DNA of 64,000 bases, from positions 18,896 through 82,895 of the forward strand of contig NZ_AUCD01000003.1 of the NCBI RefSeq assembly GCF_000429585.1. Direction: 5' to 3'. Position 1 is the stretch's first letter. Every line of letters begins with the position of its first letter. This DNA comes from Atopococcus tabaci DSM 17538 (lineage in GTDB: Bacteria > Bacillota > Bacilli > Lactobacillales > Carnobacteriaceae_A). Below are positions 8,588 to 17,734 of the stretch, one piece after another. The position numbers were made by a program, and so were the translations under genes. Under the pieces are notes generated by a model. The model saw nothing but the letters and a program-made list of their open reading frames with translations. It was not told the DNA's origin and ran no database searches.

Positions 8588-10522
8588 ATGGACAAGCGTA
8601 AAATACAGCTGTTGAAACAGCTGATCGATCAAAAAGGACAGTATGAGACGATGCAGAGCCTGGCAGAACAGTTGGGTTGCTCTGTTCGTACACTGCGGAA
8701 CGATCTCGCATCTTTTTCGGTGGAATTGGAAGAGAGAGGCTTCCCGCCGGTGGAACGCAAGCCGGGTACCGGCGTGCGTTTGGTATGCGAACCAGAACAG
8801 TGGAAAGAATTGATGAGGTGGAGCTGGGAGCTGGAACGCACCACACCGTTGGAAGCGGAAGAGCGGCAGTTGTTTGTCTTGTACCAGTTGTTGATGTCCA
8901 AAACGCCCCTCACTATCGACTCTTTAGCCCGAGAGCACTATGTGTCTGCACCTGTGATTCGCCAGGACTTGAAGGCGTTGGCAGAGATTTGCAGACCTTA
9001 TCAACTAACCGTCCGGTCGATTCAAAGTGCCGGTACAACCATTGAAGGAACGGAAGTAGGGAAGCGGGCTCTCTTGTCTCACACAGTGAAGCAGTTGAGC
9101 ACATTCAGCTCAAAGGAAAAAATGCTGTTTCAGTTTTTTGAACCCGGAGAAATTTCCGTTGTGGAAGAGGCCTTTGACCAGTTGATGCGGAAACATGATG
9201 TGCAGTTCAATTCAACAGAGTTGGAAGGACTGAAACTCCATATGTTGTTTACAGTCAAGCGCCTGCACCTGAAGCAGCCGGTGGAACTGCCGAAGGAAAA
9301 AGTGACCAGCGTACGAGAGACAGTCTTTTATGAATGGGCTGCCCAATTGGCCAAAACCATTGAAGAAAAGATCGCCGTTCGTTTTCCAGTGAATGAACTC
9401 ACGTACCTAGCCTTGCATTTTCAAAGTAGGCATGCAGACCAGACACAGGACGACTCTCATCCTCAATGGGTCGCAGAGTTGGTGCAGCAGCTGATTTCAG
9501 AAGTGGCGGACCTGTTCAAACTGCCTTTGGACCAAGATCAGTTGTTACGGGAAAACTTGATGCTGCATCTGACCACCACCGCATCTCGTCTGGGAAACGG
9601 CTTGGTCATCTCCAATCCTTTATTAAAAGAAATCAAAAAAGAATATGTCCACCTATTTTATTTCATCCAAAGTGTCGTGGAAAGCAGTTGGAAAAACGAA
9701 CAGCGGAGTCTGCCGGAAGAAGAAATCGGGTATTTGACGGTTCATTTTCAAGGCGCTTTGGAAAGGCAGAAAGTCTCCGAGACTCGTGAGGTGGCAGTCG
9801 GCATTGTGTGCCACTACGGCGTGGGAGTATCGGCGTTCATTCAGGCCAAGATTGAAAGTCGCTTTCCTGAAATCGAGCGCACCGTCACTCTGTCGGAAGA
9901 CGAGGTGGATACTTTCGTACGGACCCATCCGTTGGCGTTCATCCTGACCACCTTACCTTTGGAGGTGGCGGAAACTCCTGTGCTGATGATTTCTCCGCTG
10001 CTGCATGAAGAAGAACTAGATAAAGTCAGCGATATGTTGGAATTGACGGAACAGACATTTTCAGCGGAAATGCCGTCTTCTTTTTCCTTGCTGGATTATT
10101 CGCAGCCATTTTTGATTCATTTGCAAAAAGAATTTGAAACGCGGGAAGAAGCGCTGACGTTTATGTGCCAGGAAATCATCCGCCGCGGCTACGTGGAAGA
10201 ACCTTATCTCGACACCGTGTTGGAACGTGAAGAACGGGCGTCGACGGCCATCGGGAAAGGGATTGCCCTTCCGCACGGTGACTCCGCTTATGTCAACCAA
10301 CCGACCATCAGCTGCATGACGTTGAAGGAACCCATTCAGTGGGGGAACGAATCGGTGTCTGTCCTCTTTTTAGTGGCGGTAAGAAAAGAAGACTTGAAAA
10401 ACAACGACGCCAAAGGATTTTTCGCCTATGTCCACCGGTTGATGGACCAAACGGAGTTGCTGCAACGGATGAAAAACGAGCAGAATGTCGTGGCGTTTTT
10501 GTCGGATTTTGGAGAAGGGTGA
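8588..10522 (+). CDS. PRD-containing BglG/MtlR-type transcriptional regulator
   Basis: A 644-residue PTS-controlled regulator. Two N-terminal helix-turn-helix regions (about 1-60 and 85-150) precede two PRD domains. The four expected PRD histidines are visible in GLKLHMLF, YLALHFQSRH, LMLHLTT and YLTVHFQG. A IIB-like domain begins near residue 400 with VCHYGVGVSAF, whose Cys can be phosphorylated. The C-terminal fructose-type IIA domain has IALPHGDS. This layout is that of DNA-binding activators such as MtlR/ManR, not RNA antiterminators. It lies just downstream of the PTS at 6522 and has its own promoter. Confidence 0.88.
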   Translation: MDKRKIQLLKQLIDQKGQYETMQSLAEQLGCSVRTLRNDLASFSVELEERGFPPVERKPGTGVRLVCEPEQWKELMRWSWELERTTPLEAEERQLFVLYQLLMSKTPLTIDSLAREHYVSAPVIRQDLKALAEICRPYQLTVRSIQSAGTTIEGTEVGKRALLSHTVKQLSTFSSKEKMLFQFFEPGEISVVEEAFDQLMRKHDVQFNSTELEGLKLHMLFTVKRLHLKQPVELPKEKVTSVRETVFYEWAAQLAKTIEEKIAVRFPVNELTYLALHFQSRHADQTQDDSHPQWVAELVQQLISEVADLFKLPLDQDQLLRENLMLHLTTTASRLGNGLVISNPLLKEIKKEYVHLFYFIQSVVESSWKNEQRSLPEEEIGYLTVHFQGALERQKVSETREVAVGIVCHYGVGVSAFIQAKIESRFPEIERTVTLSEDEVDTFVRTHPLAFILTTLPLEVAETPVLMISPLLHEEELDKVSDMLELTEQTFSAEMPSSFSLLDYSQPFLIHLQKEFETREEALTFMCQEIIRRGYVEEPYLDTVLEREERASTAIGKGIALPHGDSAYVNQPTISCMTLKEPIQWGNESVSVLFLVAVRKEDLKNNDAKGFFAYVHRLMDQTELLQRMKNEQNVVAFLSDFGEG

Positions 10523-10599
10523 AGAGAATCTTGTCTCGGAAGAAATAAATAAAGAGAGTACCGTTTTATTGACTTGATTCCTTCTCTCAGGTGAAATAA

Positions 10600-10735
10600 A
10601 TCATCAGTCGTCCGATTAATTCTCTTGAGAAGCGTTCTCGGAGGAATGATTCAAGGGATAATAGAAATAACTCGTCTGAGAACCATTCTCAGACGAGTTA
10701 TTTGCTTCTTAAGGAATTAATTGCGTTGAGGAGCC
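10600..10735. repeat. Palindromic repeats, family B, with an 18-bp perfect hairpin
   Basis: This convergent gap holds tandem related palindromes. The strongest has arms at 10665-10682 and 10686-10703, each containing AATAACTCGTC followed by TGAGAA or its complement: 18 paired bases around a CCA loop. A weaker unit lies at about 10615-10652. Related units recur at 15830-15945. The strong hairpin may also terminate transcription from both sides. Confidence 0.7.
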
Positions 10736-10764
10736 ATCGATGGACATGGTATGTCTGATCGATT

Positions 10765-11457
10765 TTATTGTTCTCCAACTGGTGCCCCGCGCCACGGCGG
10801 TCCTTCGTGCAGCTCACTATTGATTGCGTCTACAATGCTTTCTTGGTCATCGTTCAACAAAATGAGTCCGCTGCGGTTGTCTTCGTCAGGAGTATTGTTT
10901 TCCGCGTCGATGCAGACTGGAAGGGGAAGGAAAGAGTCGTGTTCGATCACCTTTTCCAGCACCACGACGTGCGACCAATTCTCCCCGAAGTCATACGTAA
11001 ATAAGACAGAGTCGTTCTTTTGTTTCAACCATTCCGACAACAGGGTGGTTTCTTCATCGAGCGTCCGGGGAAACTGGCGGCAGGACAAGTGACCGAACCC
11101 GTTGTTCCTTTCGTTGAACGCAGTATGGAAATGGTCGCGTGCGGCGTTTTTCAGGTAGTCGTCCACGATGTCGTGGAAAATCAGCTCATTGGTGAATTCT
11201 TCTTTTAAGGATTCCATCTGTTTCATTTGATAAAATTCAGATTCTTCCGCATCTTCTGCGCTGCCGATTCGCAGGTGTTTGATGTGTTTGCCGCTTGATT
11301 TGTAGATTTCAAAATCATGCAGGTGGGTACCCGTCCAGTCGAAAGCGACCAGCAAGACTTGGTGGAATTCTTGAAAGGTCATGCTGCCGTCAACCTGTAG
11401 GCGCCGCCAGACAGGAATTCCCACGTTTTTCAGGGTTACATACAGTTGATAAATCAT
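10765..11457 (-). CDS. Plasmid pRiA4b ORF-3 family protein
   Basis: The protein has 230 residues and starts behind AAGGAGG. It shows the N-terminal VTLKNVGIPVWRRLQV strand, a HLHDFEIY block and, near residue 153, LFTYDFGENWSHVVVLEKV, which corresponds to the YDYGDDW block of the member at 864-1598. The C-terminus (EGPPWRGAPVGEQ) is short and basic-aromatic. Family function is unknown. It is monocistronic and convergent with the PRD regulator. Confidence 0.75.
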   Translation of the reverse strand: MIYQLYVTLKNVGIPVWRRLQVDGSMTFQEFHQVLLVAFDWTGTHLHDFEIYKSSGKHIKHLRIGSAEDAEESEFYQMKQMESLKEEFTNELIFHDIVDDYLKNAARDHFHTAFNERNNGFGHLSCRQFPRTLDEETTLLSEWLKQKNDSVLFTYDFGENWSHVVVLEKVIEHDSFLPLPVCIDAENNTPDEDNRSGLILLNDDQESIVDAINSELHEGPPWRGAPVGEQ

Positions 11458-11520
11458 TCCCTGTCCTCCTTATAGTGCTGTTCCCACTGTACTGGAGGAA
11501 AGAAGAGAACGCAAGAAGAA

Positions 11521-11560
11521 AAAAAGATTCCCGGGCGCATCTGCGTCCAGGAATCTTTGC
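11521..11560 (-). terminator. Rho-independent terminator (minus strand)
   Basis: A long stem (AAAGATTCC and GGGCGCA against their complements) with a T-rich tail on the minus strand ends the YczE-type gene. Confidence 0.75.
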
Positions 11561-11572
11561 GAATCGAATCGT

Positions 11573-12214
11573 TTAATGAATGGTCGAAGAGGGGGCGTTG
11601 AACCGGTCGAACGCACGTTGGAATCGAGTTCGGAAGAAATGCATCAACGGTCCTAAGAAGAAGGAGGTGATGACGGTGCTGATGCCGACGGTCGCTCCGA
11701 ATGAAAAACCGAGAACGGTGTAGAGAACATCCAATGTCACTCGCGCCACCCGGAATGAAATCTTGCCGTTAGATTTTTCCTCGAGGATGATCGGCAATGC
11801 ATCCACTGGTGACACACCCAAATCTGCAGCAATGTACAACGACGCTCCCATCGCTACAACCACGATTCCGATCACCGCCAGGAGGAGCCGGAGCCAGAAT
11901 GAAGACACATCTCCAAACTGTGACTGGAAAAGGGCCAAGACCCAGTCAGAAATGTTTCCGACCAAAAGGATGCTGAGCACTGTTCCCAAGCCGATGAAAC
12001 GGCGTGCAGTGAAAAACACAATGATGAGACCGACTAAGTTAGATAAAATATTCAAGGTACCGAAACGGATGCCCGTCAATGAATGGATGCCCAAGTTCAA
12101 GGTTGAAAAGGGATCGGTTCCCAAGTCAGCGATACGCAGAAATGCGATAGCAACCCCGATCAACATAACTCCCAACAATGAGAAAAGCAGCCTTATTTGT
12201 TTGATACGATTCAT
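11573..12214 (-). CDS. YczE/YyaS/YitT-family membrane protein
   Basis: A 213-residue integral membrane protein with about five hydrophobic segments. The start at 12214 follows GAGGGG; an in-frame extension to 12250 has no ribosome site. The family pattern is clear: LLGVMLIGVAIAFLRIADLGTDPFSTL, then a repeat-like MGASLYIAADLGVSPVDALP. The paired LG.DP/LG.SP motifs indicate an internal duplication. Family transport or sensory function is unknown. It is probably transcribed alone. Confidence 0.82.
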   Translation of the reverse strand: MNRIKQIRLLFSLLGVMLIGVAIAFLRIADLGTDPFSTLNLGIHSLTGIRFGTLNILSNLVGLIIVFFTARRFIGLGTVLSILLVGNISDWVLALFQSQFGDVSSFWLRLLLAVIGIVVVAMGASLYIAADLGVSPVDALPIILEEKSNGKISFRVARVTLDVLYTVLGFSFGATVGISTVITSFFLGPLMHFFRTRFQRAFDRFNAPSSTIH

Positions 12215-12383
12215 TTTTCCCCTCTTTTTCACTTTATTTAAGCACTCCAATCTTACGTTTCAAATGAAACGATGTCAATTGCGTTTTTATGACAAATATC
12301 GAAACACAGAATGAAATCGTTTTAATTCGTGAGCTGCCGGTGTATGATAAGGGTGAAGGAAAGTGCAGGGAGGAGGGAGTGAG

Positions 12384-12944
12384 ATGCTGTGTGTGGGCTT
12401 TCTCCGCGGCATCAATGTCGGGGGGAAGAAAAAAGTTTCCATGGAAGAACTGAAAGAGATGTATGCGGCCTTGGGTGCCTCCAAAGTGAAAACGGTCGGC
12501 AACACGGGCTGCGTGATTTATGACTCCTCTGAGTGTTTGTTTGAACCGTATGTAGAAAAACGATTGCACAAAACATTCGATATGAAGATTTCGTATACAG
12601 CGATTCCGTTTGCTTATTATAAAAAAGCATTGGAGGAAGCACCGGAGTGGTGGGGAAAAAATGAAGACTGGCGGCACAACGTCCTCTTTTTGACCCACAA
12701 CTATCCCGTTGACAAAGCGCTGCAGGAAATCGGCGAACTAGATCCCCAATACGAACAGATTTACTGCAAATACGGGATGATCTTTTGGTCTTCGGCTTTC
12801 AAAGACCGCAAAGCATACTACAAAACCCAATACTCCAAACTGGCGAAAAAAGAGTGTTACCCATACTTCACCATCCGCAATTACAACACGGCGTTGAAAG
12901 TATTGGAGAAATCCCAAAAGCTTCACAAAGAACTGTCTCGGTGA
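12384..12944 (+). CDS. DUF1697 family protein
   Basis: A 186-residue protein that matches the DUF1697 pattern: an early LCVGFLRGINVGGKKKVSMEEL, then KVKTVGNTGCVIYDS, and a late KDRKAYYKTQYSKL. ATG 12384 has a GGAGGGAG site; an upstream GTG is less likely. The family is widespread, cytoplasmic and functionally uncharacterised. Confidence 0.82.
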   Translation: MLCVGFLRGINVGGKKKVSMEELKEMYAALGASKVKTVGNTGCVIYDSSECLFEPYVEKRLHKTFDMKISYTAIPFAYYKKALEEAPEWWGKNEDWRHNVLFLTHNYPVDKALQEIGELDPQYEQIYCKYGMIFWSSAFKDRKAYYKTQYSKLAKKECYPYFTIRNYNTALKVLEKSQKLHKELSR

Positions 12945-12961
12945 CTGGGGCGGTTCTTTTC

Positions 12962-13387
12962 TTATTCGTCCAAAGCGAAGTCGAACGAGACATTCGCGCC
13001 GGTGATGTCATTGGCGGCTGCCGTCAGAAGCAACAAATGCTCGATGATCGGCGGAATCTCTTCGCCCGACGAGTCCACCAACAAGTGGTATTCCAAATTT
13101 AAAGCGCCGTCGATTTCTGAAAAACTGGCAAATTTGTAGTCTTTGTTCAACTCGTTGACGGTTCGGTACACATCGAGTTCCGATTCATGGCAGTCAAAAT
13201 ATTTTCCAATCATGACCTGCAGGGTGATGGTCTGTACCTTTCTGTCCACCGTCACCGCCACCAGGGAAGGGTGGTGGCCGAAGAGGCAGCGGTGTTCGAA
13301 ATAATGCCCGCCGTCTTCATCGGCCATTTCCATCAATTGAGGGTAGTACGTTTCTAAATAAGCTTGTATGCGTTCTATAAGTGACAT
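12962..13387 (-). CDS. Small cytoplasmic protein of unknown function
   Basis: A 141-residue acidic protein behind AGGAGG. It has no signal peptide or membrane segment. The alternating strand pattern (LVAVTVDRKVQTITLQVMIG, ASFSEIDGALNLEYHLLVD) and a long first helix loosely recall YbjN/type III chaperone-like folds, but I cannot make a firm assignment. It ends 17 bases from the convergent DUF1697 gene. Confidence 0.6.
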   Translation of the reverse strand: MSLIERIQAYLETYYPQLMEMADEDGGHYFEHRCLFGHHPSLVAVTVDRKVQTITLQVMIGKYFDCHESELDVYRTVNELNKDYKFASFSEIDGALNLEYHLLVDSSGEEIPPIIEHLLLLTAAANDITGANVSFDFALDE

Positions 13388-13464
13388 GTTTATTCCTCCT
13401 CACAACTATAAAAATAGCACACATTTTCGAAATGATGAAACGCAAACTTTTTCAGTCGGAATCC

Positions 13465-13494
13465 GTGACATTTTTTTCATGGAGAGCGTACAAT
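13465..13494 (+). promoter_or_regulatory. Sigma-A promoter for maf
   Basis: GTGACA at 13465-13470 and TACAAT at 13489-13494 have an 18-base spacer. Confidence 0.55.
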
Positions 13495-13519
13495 AGAGGA
13501 AAAAAGAAAGAGGCAGGAA

Positions 13520-14128
13520 ATGAAGAAAGTTATATTAGCCAGTCAATCCCCGAGAAGAAAAGAGCTGTTGCAGCAGGTAATCAAAGAGTTTGAGGTGGAA
13601 GCCGCGGACATTGACGAGCGGACCATCCAAGAGCGCGTCATGGCAAATGGCGGCGGAGAACCGTTTCTTGAACGCGCCAAAACATTGGTGGAACACCTAG
13701 CAGAAGAGAAGGCAAAAAAAGTGTTGGACACCCATCCGGGTGCGCTGGTCATCGGGGCGGACACCATTGTCGTGCAGGACGACCAAATTTTGGGCAAGCC
13801 GAAAGACGAAGAAGAAGCGTATGCGATGTTGCGTTCGTATGCAGGCCGGTCGCATGCGGTGTTGACGGGTTTCAGCATTCAAACAAGAGAGAAAGTGGTG
13901 TCCCGGTCGGTGGAAACAGAGGTCCGCTTTTTGGAGTGGAATGAACAGATGGACCGGGAGATGAAACAGTATGTGGCTTCCGGAAGCCCGATGGACAAAG
14001 CGGGTGCGTACGGCATCCAAGAAGAAGCTGCGTTGTGGGTGGCGGAAATCCACGGAGATTACCCGAACGTCATCGGTCTGCCGGTGGCGTATGTGAACCG
14101 TGCGCTGCAGGAGTTTTCGGACAGGTAG
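13520..14128 (+). CDS. maf: Maf nucleotide pyrophosphatase
   Basis: A 202-residue house-cleaning enzyme that hydrolyses non-canonical or modified nucleoside triphosphates (dTTP/UTP type) to monophosphates. Signatures are ASQSPRRKELL at the N-terminus, VIGADTIVVQDDQILGKPKD in the middle and DKAGAYGIQ near residue 157, with NVIGLPV at the end. Length matches the family. It starts behind AGGAGGCAGGAA-like sequence with its own promoter and is not joined to the usual mreBCD or radC neighbours. Confidence 0.92.
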   Translation: MKKVILASQSPRRKELLQQVIKEFEVEAADIDERTIQERVMANGGGEPFLERAKTLVEHLAEEKAKKVLDTHPGALVIGADTIVVQDDQILGKPKDEEEAYAMLRSYAGRSHAVLTGFSIQTREKVVSRSVETEVRFLEWNEQMDREMKQYVASGSPMDKAGAYGIQEEAALWVAEIHGDYPNVIGLPVAYVNRALQEFSDR

Positions 14129-14160
14129 CTCTTAAAAAGGAAGTTTCTGGCGCAGGCCAC

Positions 14161-14188
14161 TTGTTAAATTCACTTAAAGATTTATAAT
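14161..14188 (+). promoter_or_regulatory. Sigma-A promoter for the DUF1846 gene
   Basis: TTGTTA at 14161-14166 and TATAAT at 14183-14188 have a 16-base spacer. Confidence 0.65.
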
Positions 14189-14255
14189 AGTTAAGTATGA
14201 TTTAAAGGGGGCATCCTGCGAACAAGTGAACAAAAAAGTGCAACCAGGAGGAAAT

Positions 14256-15764
14256 ATGAAAAAAATCGGCTTTGATACAGAGAAATACTTACACGAACAA
14301 TCCGCCCATATTTTGGAACGAGTGGAAAACATTGACAAACTTTACTTGGAATTCGGCGGCAAACTAATTGGAGACATGCATGCCAAGCGCGTGCTTCCGG
14401 GGTTTGACGAAGACGCGAAAATGAAGTTGTTGGCCACGTTGAAAGACCAAGCGGAAATCATCATCTGCGTCTACGCCGGCGACATCGAACGCAACAAAAT
14501 CCGCGGAGATTACGGCATCACGTATGACCGTGACGTGCTGCGGTTGATTGATGAATACCGGGAATACGGCATTCCGGTAAACAGCGTGCTGATCACCCGT
14601 TACCAAGACCAGCCGAACGTCAAAATTTTCATGAGCAAATTGGAACGAAGCGGCATCAAGGTGTACACGCACCGTTCCATCGAAGGGTACCCGACGAATG
14701 TCGACGCCATCATGGGAGAAGACGGGTTTGCGCGAAATGCGTACATCGAAACGACCAAACCGATTGTGGTCGTGACCGCTCCGGGAGCAGGCAGCGGAAA
14801 ACTGGCTACGTGCTTGAACCAGCTGTACCATGAATACGCACGCGGAAGAGAAGCGGGTTACGCCAAATTCGAGACCTTCCCGGTATGGAACCTGCCGTTG
14901 AAACACCCGGTCAACATCGCGTATGAAGCGGCCACCGTCGACTTGAAAGACGTCAACATGATCGACAACTACCATTACGAAGCGTACGGTGAAGTGGCGG
15001 TCAACTACAACCGCGACATGGAAATGTTCCCGGTGATCCGCCGCATCATTGAAAAAATTTCCGGCAAAAAATCCGTGTATCTGTCTCCGACCGACATGGG
15101 CGTCAACCGCTTGAAAACCGGCATCACCGATGACGAAGTGGTAAAAGACGCTGCCAAACAAGAAATTCTCCGCCGCGCCTTTGCCGTGGAAAATGACTAC
15201 AAAAAAGGCACCGCGGACGATGAGACGCTGCGCCGGATGCAAGTGATTTTGGAAGAGACCGATTTGAAAAAAGAAGACCGTGTTCCGGTTATCCCGGCAC
15301 GCGACTATGCCCTGGAAGTACAAGAACGCATCGGAAGTTCCAACTTGCAGGCGGTCATTGCGATGGAACTGCCGAATGGCGAACTCATCACCGGCCGGAC
15401 CACACCGTTGATGGATGCATCCGCCGCTGCGATTTTGAACAGTTTGAAAGCACTGGCGAACATTGCGGATGAAATCGACTTGTTGGCGCCGATGATTTTG
15501 GAAACCATCCAACGCTTGAAAACAGACGAACTCCACAGCCGGGTTCCGACGTTGACCGCGAACGAGTTGTTGATCGCATTGGCGATCAGTGCAGTGACCA
15601 ACCCGACCGCGACGTTGGCGTACAACCAGCTGGGCAATCTGGAAGGGGCACAGGCACACTCCACGGCCATCCTCAGCCGCGAAAACGAGCAGACATTGAA
15701 GAAACTCGGCATTGATGTCACCAACGACCCGGTGTATGCCACTGAAAACTTGTACTACAATTAA
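14256..15764 (+). CDS. DUF1846 (UPF0371) family protein
   Basis: A 502-residue cytoplasmic protein matching DUF1846 from end to end: [58 protein letters not shown] (a P-loop-like glycine stretch), SPTDMGVN and [20 protein letters not shown] 14256 has an AGGAGG site. The family occurs in Lactobacillales and other Firmicutes; its biochemical role is not established. It is monocistronic with strong promoter and terminator, which suggests a well-expressed gene. Confidence 0.88.
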   Translation: MKKIGFDTEKYLHEQSAHILERVENIDKLYLEFGGKLIGDMHAKRVLPGFDEDAKMKLLATLKDQAEIIICVYAGDIERNKIRGDYGITYDRDVLRLIDEYREYGIPVNSVLITRYQDQPNVKIFMSKLERSGIKVYTHRSIEGYPTNVDAIMGEDGFARNAYIETTKPIVVVTAPGAGSGKLATCLNQLYHEYARGREAGYAKFETFPVWNLPLKHPVNIAYEAATVDLKDVNMIDNYHYEAYGEVAVNYNRDMEMFPVIRRIIEKISGKKSVYLSPTDMGVNRLKTGITDDEVVKDAAKQEILRRAFAVENDYKKGTADDETLRRMQVILEETDLKKEDRVPVIPARDYALEVQERIGSSNLQAVIAMELPNGELITGRTTPLMDASAAAILNSLKALANIADEIDLLAPMILETIQRLKTDELHSRVPTLTANELLIALAISAVTNPTATLAYNQLGNLEGAQAHSTAILSRENEQTLKKLGIDVTNDPVYATENLYYN

Positions 15765-15782
15765 ACATGAGCTCATGAGCTG

Positions 15783-15816
15783 AAAAAGCCCTCCTGCGCG
15801 TGCAGGAGGGCTTTTT
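15783..15816 (+). terminator. Rho-independent terminator
   Basis: A very GC-rich 15-bp stem (arm AAAAAGCCCTCCTGC) with a T run follows the DUF1846 gene. Confidence 0.93.
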
Positions 15817-15829
15817 GCATAGGTATGGG

Positions 15830-15945
15830 GCCTCTCAAGCGACTTATTTTGAAAAAGTCAGGAATAACTCCATTGAGACCCGTTCTCGAAGCAAATAATT
15901 CGTGAGCGGAAGCAATAAGTGCCTTGAGACTCCCTCTCATCATCA
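15830..15945. repeat. Palindromic repeats, family B, second cluster
   Basis: Three degenerate units carry the pattern AATAACTC or AATAAGT followed by TTGAGA and a CTCTC/TTCTC half, one of them inverted near 15834-15850. They match the units at 10600-10735 and again lie between convergent genes. Confidence 0.55.
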
Positions 15946-15949
15946 ATGC

Positions 15950-15982
15950 AAACAAAGTCCCTGCCTCCATAGAGACAGGGAC
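15950..15982 (-). terminator. Rho-independent terminator (minus strand)
   Basis: GTCCCTG and CAGGGAC arms with a T-rich stretch on the minus strand end the mntR transcript. Confidence 0.7.
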
Positions 15983-15986
15983 CTGC

Positions 15987-16643
15987 TTAATCTTCCATCT
16001 TTTCGACGAATATATTGAGTGCGGCTTTGTATCCTAGAATGGTCTTTGAACCGTCCGGGGATTCCAATGTGAGCGGACCTTCGTAAGGTTCTTTGTCAAC
16101 CAGGCGGAAGTGCGCGCCGAGCTGGATGCCTTTTTGGGTCAAGTACTCCAATAAATCCGTGTCATCGTCCACTTCTTTTACCAAGAACGGCTCTCCAATA
16201 CCCAAGTCAATCAATTGGCAGAAAGAGGCGTTGTCCGTTGTGCCGTCCTGGTTGGGGATTTTCCCGCCGTGGGGATCGACTTCCGGTTCTCCCAAGAACT
16301 GAAAGAGGCGTTCAATCAACAGGTCGGATGACACGTGTTCCAACCGATCGGCGTCCGCGTGCACTTCTTTCCAGTCATAGCCGAGTTTTTCAGCCAAAAA
16401 CACTTCCCAAATCCGGTGTTTGCGGATCAACTGGTTGGCAATCCGCAATCCTTTCTCGGTCACTTGAACCCCTTTATAAGGAATGTGGGTGATCAAGCCT
16501 TCTTTTAATAATTTCGCGTTCATATCGGTCACGGAAGCAGCGGAAACTTGCAAAGCCTGAACCAACTGCTTGTTGTTCACCACTTGGTTTTCACCGCCGA
16601 GTTCCACGATCGTCTTTAAATAATCTTCTTTGCTGGGCGTCAT
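15987..16643 (-). CDS. mntR: DtxR-family manganese/iron-dependent regulator
   Basis: A 218-residue metal-sensing repressor of the MntR/ScaR/TroR branch. The N-terminal winged helix (KEDYLKTIVELGG, ASVTDMNAKLLKEGLI) is followed by the dimer and metal-binding domain (HRIWEVFLAEKLGYDW, ADRLEHVSSDLL) and a C-terminal FeoA-like SH3 domain from about residue 145. It is divergent from the metal ABC operon at 16787, and the shared gap holds palindromes fitting its operator, so it should repress that operon when metal is abundant. Whether Mn, Fe or Zn is sensed is not certain; context favours Mn. Confidence 0.85.
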   Translation of the reverse strand: MTPSKEDYLKTIVELGGENQVVNNKQLVQALQVSAASVTDMNAKLLKEGLITHIPYKGVQVTEKGLRIANQLIRKHRIWEVFLAEKLGYDWKEVHADADRLEHVSSDLLIERLFQFLGEPEVDPHGGKIPNQDGTTDNASFCQLIDLGIGEPFLVKEVDDDTDLLEYLTQKGIQLGAHFRLVDKEPYEGPLTLESPDGSKTILGYKAALNIFVEKMED

Positions 16644-16713
16644 TGACTCGCTCCTTTTGAGTACTTGTCATATCCAGTATACCCCACCGAAAACAACTTT
16701 CCAAGAATAGGTA

Positions 16714-16760
16714 GGTTTAGTTTGACTTTATTCTATTTTTAGTCTAGTCTAAAAATAGAA
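16714..16760. promoter_or_regulatory. Candidate MntR operators overlapping the metal-transporter promoter
   Basis: A perfect inverted repeat has 12-base arms at 16731-16742 (TTCTATTTTTAG) and 16749-16760. Just upstream, 16716-16731 contains TTTAGTTTGACTTTA, like the DtxR-family sites of streptococci. TTGACT at 16722-16727 can serve as the -35 of the ABC operon, so bound repressor would block the polymerase. Confidence 0.6.
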
Positions 16761-16786
16761 TTAAAATAACGGAAAGCAGGAGACCA

Positions 16787-17722
16787 ATGATGAAAAAAAG
16801 AGCTTTTCTTTTAATCGGGATGGTGGCCGTTTTTCTGGCAGGCTGCCAATGGACCGCGACAGAAGCCGGGGAAGAGGATACCGATGCTTTGCAGATTGTG
16901 ACAACCACAACGATGATCACCGATTTGGTGGAGCAGATCGGCGGAGAGCATGTGCAGGTGGAAGGATTGATGGGGCCGGGTGTGGACCCCCATGGTTATC
17001 AAGCCACCGCTTCAGATGTCATCGATATGATGGAAGCCGATGTGGTCGTGCATAACGGACTCCATTTGGAAGCCCAGCTGGGGGAAGTGTTTTCAGGACT
17101 GGACCAACAGGGGAAAGACGTGCTGGTGCTCGAAGAAAGCATCCCGGAAGAAAATCTGTTGGCTTCGGATGATTCTGCGGAAGCATATGACCCGCACATT
17201 TGGTTCAGCGTGGAAAACTGGAAACACTCCGCCGCGTACATTACAGAAAAGTTGAGCGTCATCGACCCGGAACACGCAGAAGACTACCGGGCGAACAACG
17301 AGCGGTACCAAAAAGAGTTGGACAAACTGGAAGCATATATCGCCGCCCGTATCGAAGAAGTACCGGAAGAAAGTCGCTATTTGATTACCGCCCATGACGC
17401 CTTCCATTACTTCGGGGAAGCATTCGGATTTGACGTCATCGGCCTGCAGGGACTCAACACGGAGACGGAAGCCGGCACGCGCGACGTGAGCAACTTGGCG
17501 CAGTTCGTGGCAGACCATCGGATCAAAGCGGTCTTTGTGGAAAGCTCGGTGCCGACCCGCACCATCGAATCCCTCCAAGCAGCGGTCCAGCAACGCGGAT
17601 GGGAAGTCACCATCGGCGGGGAGTTGTTCTCGGATGCCCTCGGGGATGCAGCGCAAAACGCAGAAACGTATGTGAAAATGTACCGTTCGAATATCGACAC
17701 GATTGTGGACGCACTGAAATAA
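16787..17722 (+). CDS. mntA: Metal ABC transporter substrate-binding lipoprotein (Mn/Zn type)
   Basis: A 311-residue cluster A-I binding lipoprotein with signal and lipobox FLAGC. Metal ligands are visible: His in VDPHGYQ, His in YDPHIWF, His in ITAHDAFHYF and Asp in ELFSDALGD; this three-His/one-Asp type set fits Mn or Zn binding proteins such as TroA/MntA. It lacks the long His-rich loop of dedicated zinc binders, which favours Mn. It starts at one of two adjacent ATGs (16787 or 16790) and is first in a four-gene operon. Confidence 0.9.
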   Translation: MMKKRAFLLIGMVAVFLAGCQWTATEAGEEDTDALQIVTTTTMITDLVEQIGGEHVQVEGLMGPGVDPHGYQATASDVIDMMEADVVVHNGLHLEAQLGEVFSGLDQQGKDVLVLEESIPEENLLASDDSAEAYDPHIWFSVENWKHSAAYITEKLSVIDPEHAEDYRANNERYQKELDKLEAYIAARIEEVPEESRYLITAHDAFHYFGEAFGFDVIGLQGLNTETEAGTRDVSNLAQFVADHRIKAVFVESSVPTRTIESLQAAVQQRGWEVTIGGELFSDALGDAAQNAETYVKMYRSNIDTIVDALK

Positions 17723-17734
17723 AGAGAAAGAAGG

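Noticed and set aside
14364..15776. A 470-codon open frame on the minus strand
   Set aside because: It is antisense to the well-supported DUF1846 gene, has no ribosome site and its protein is of shadow composition (many His, Arg, Phe).
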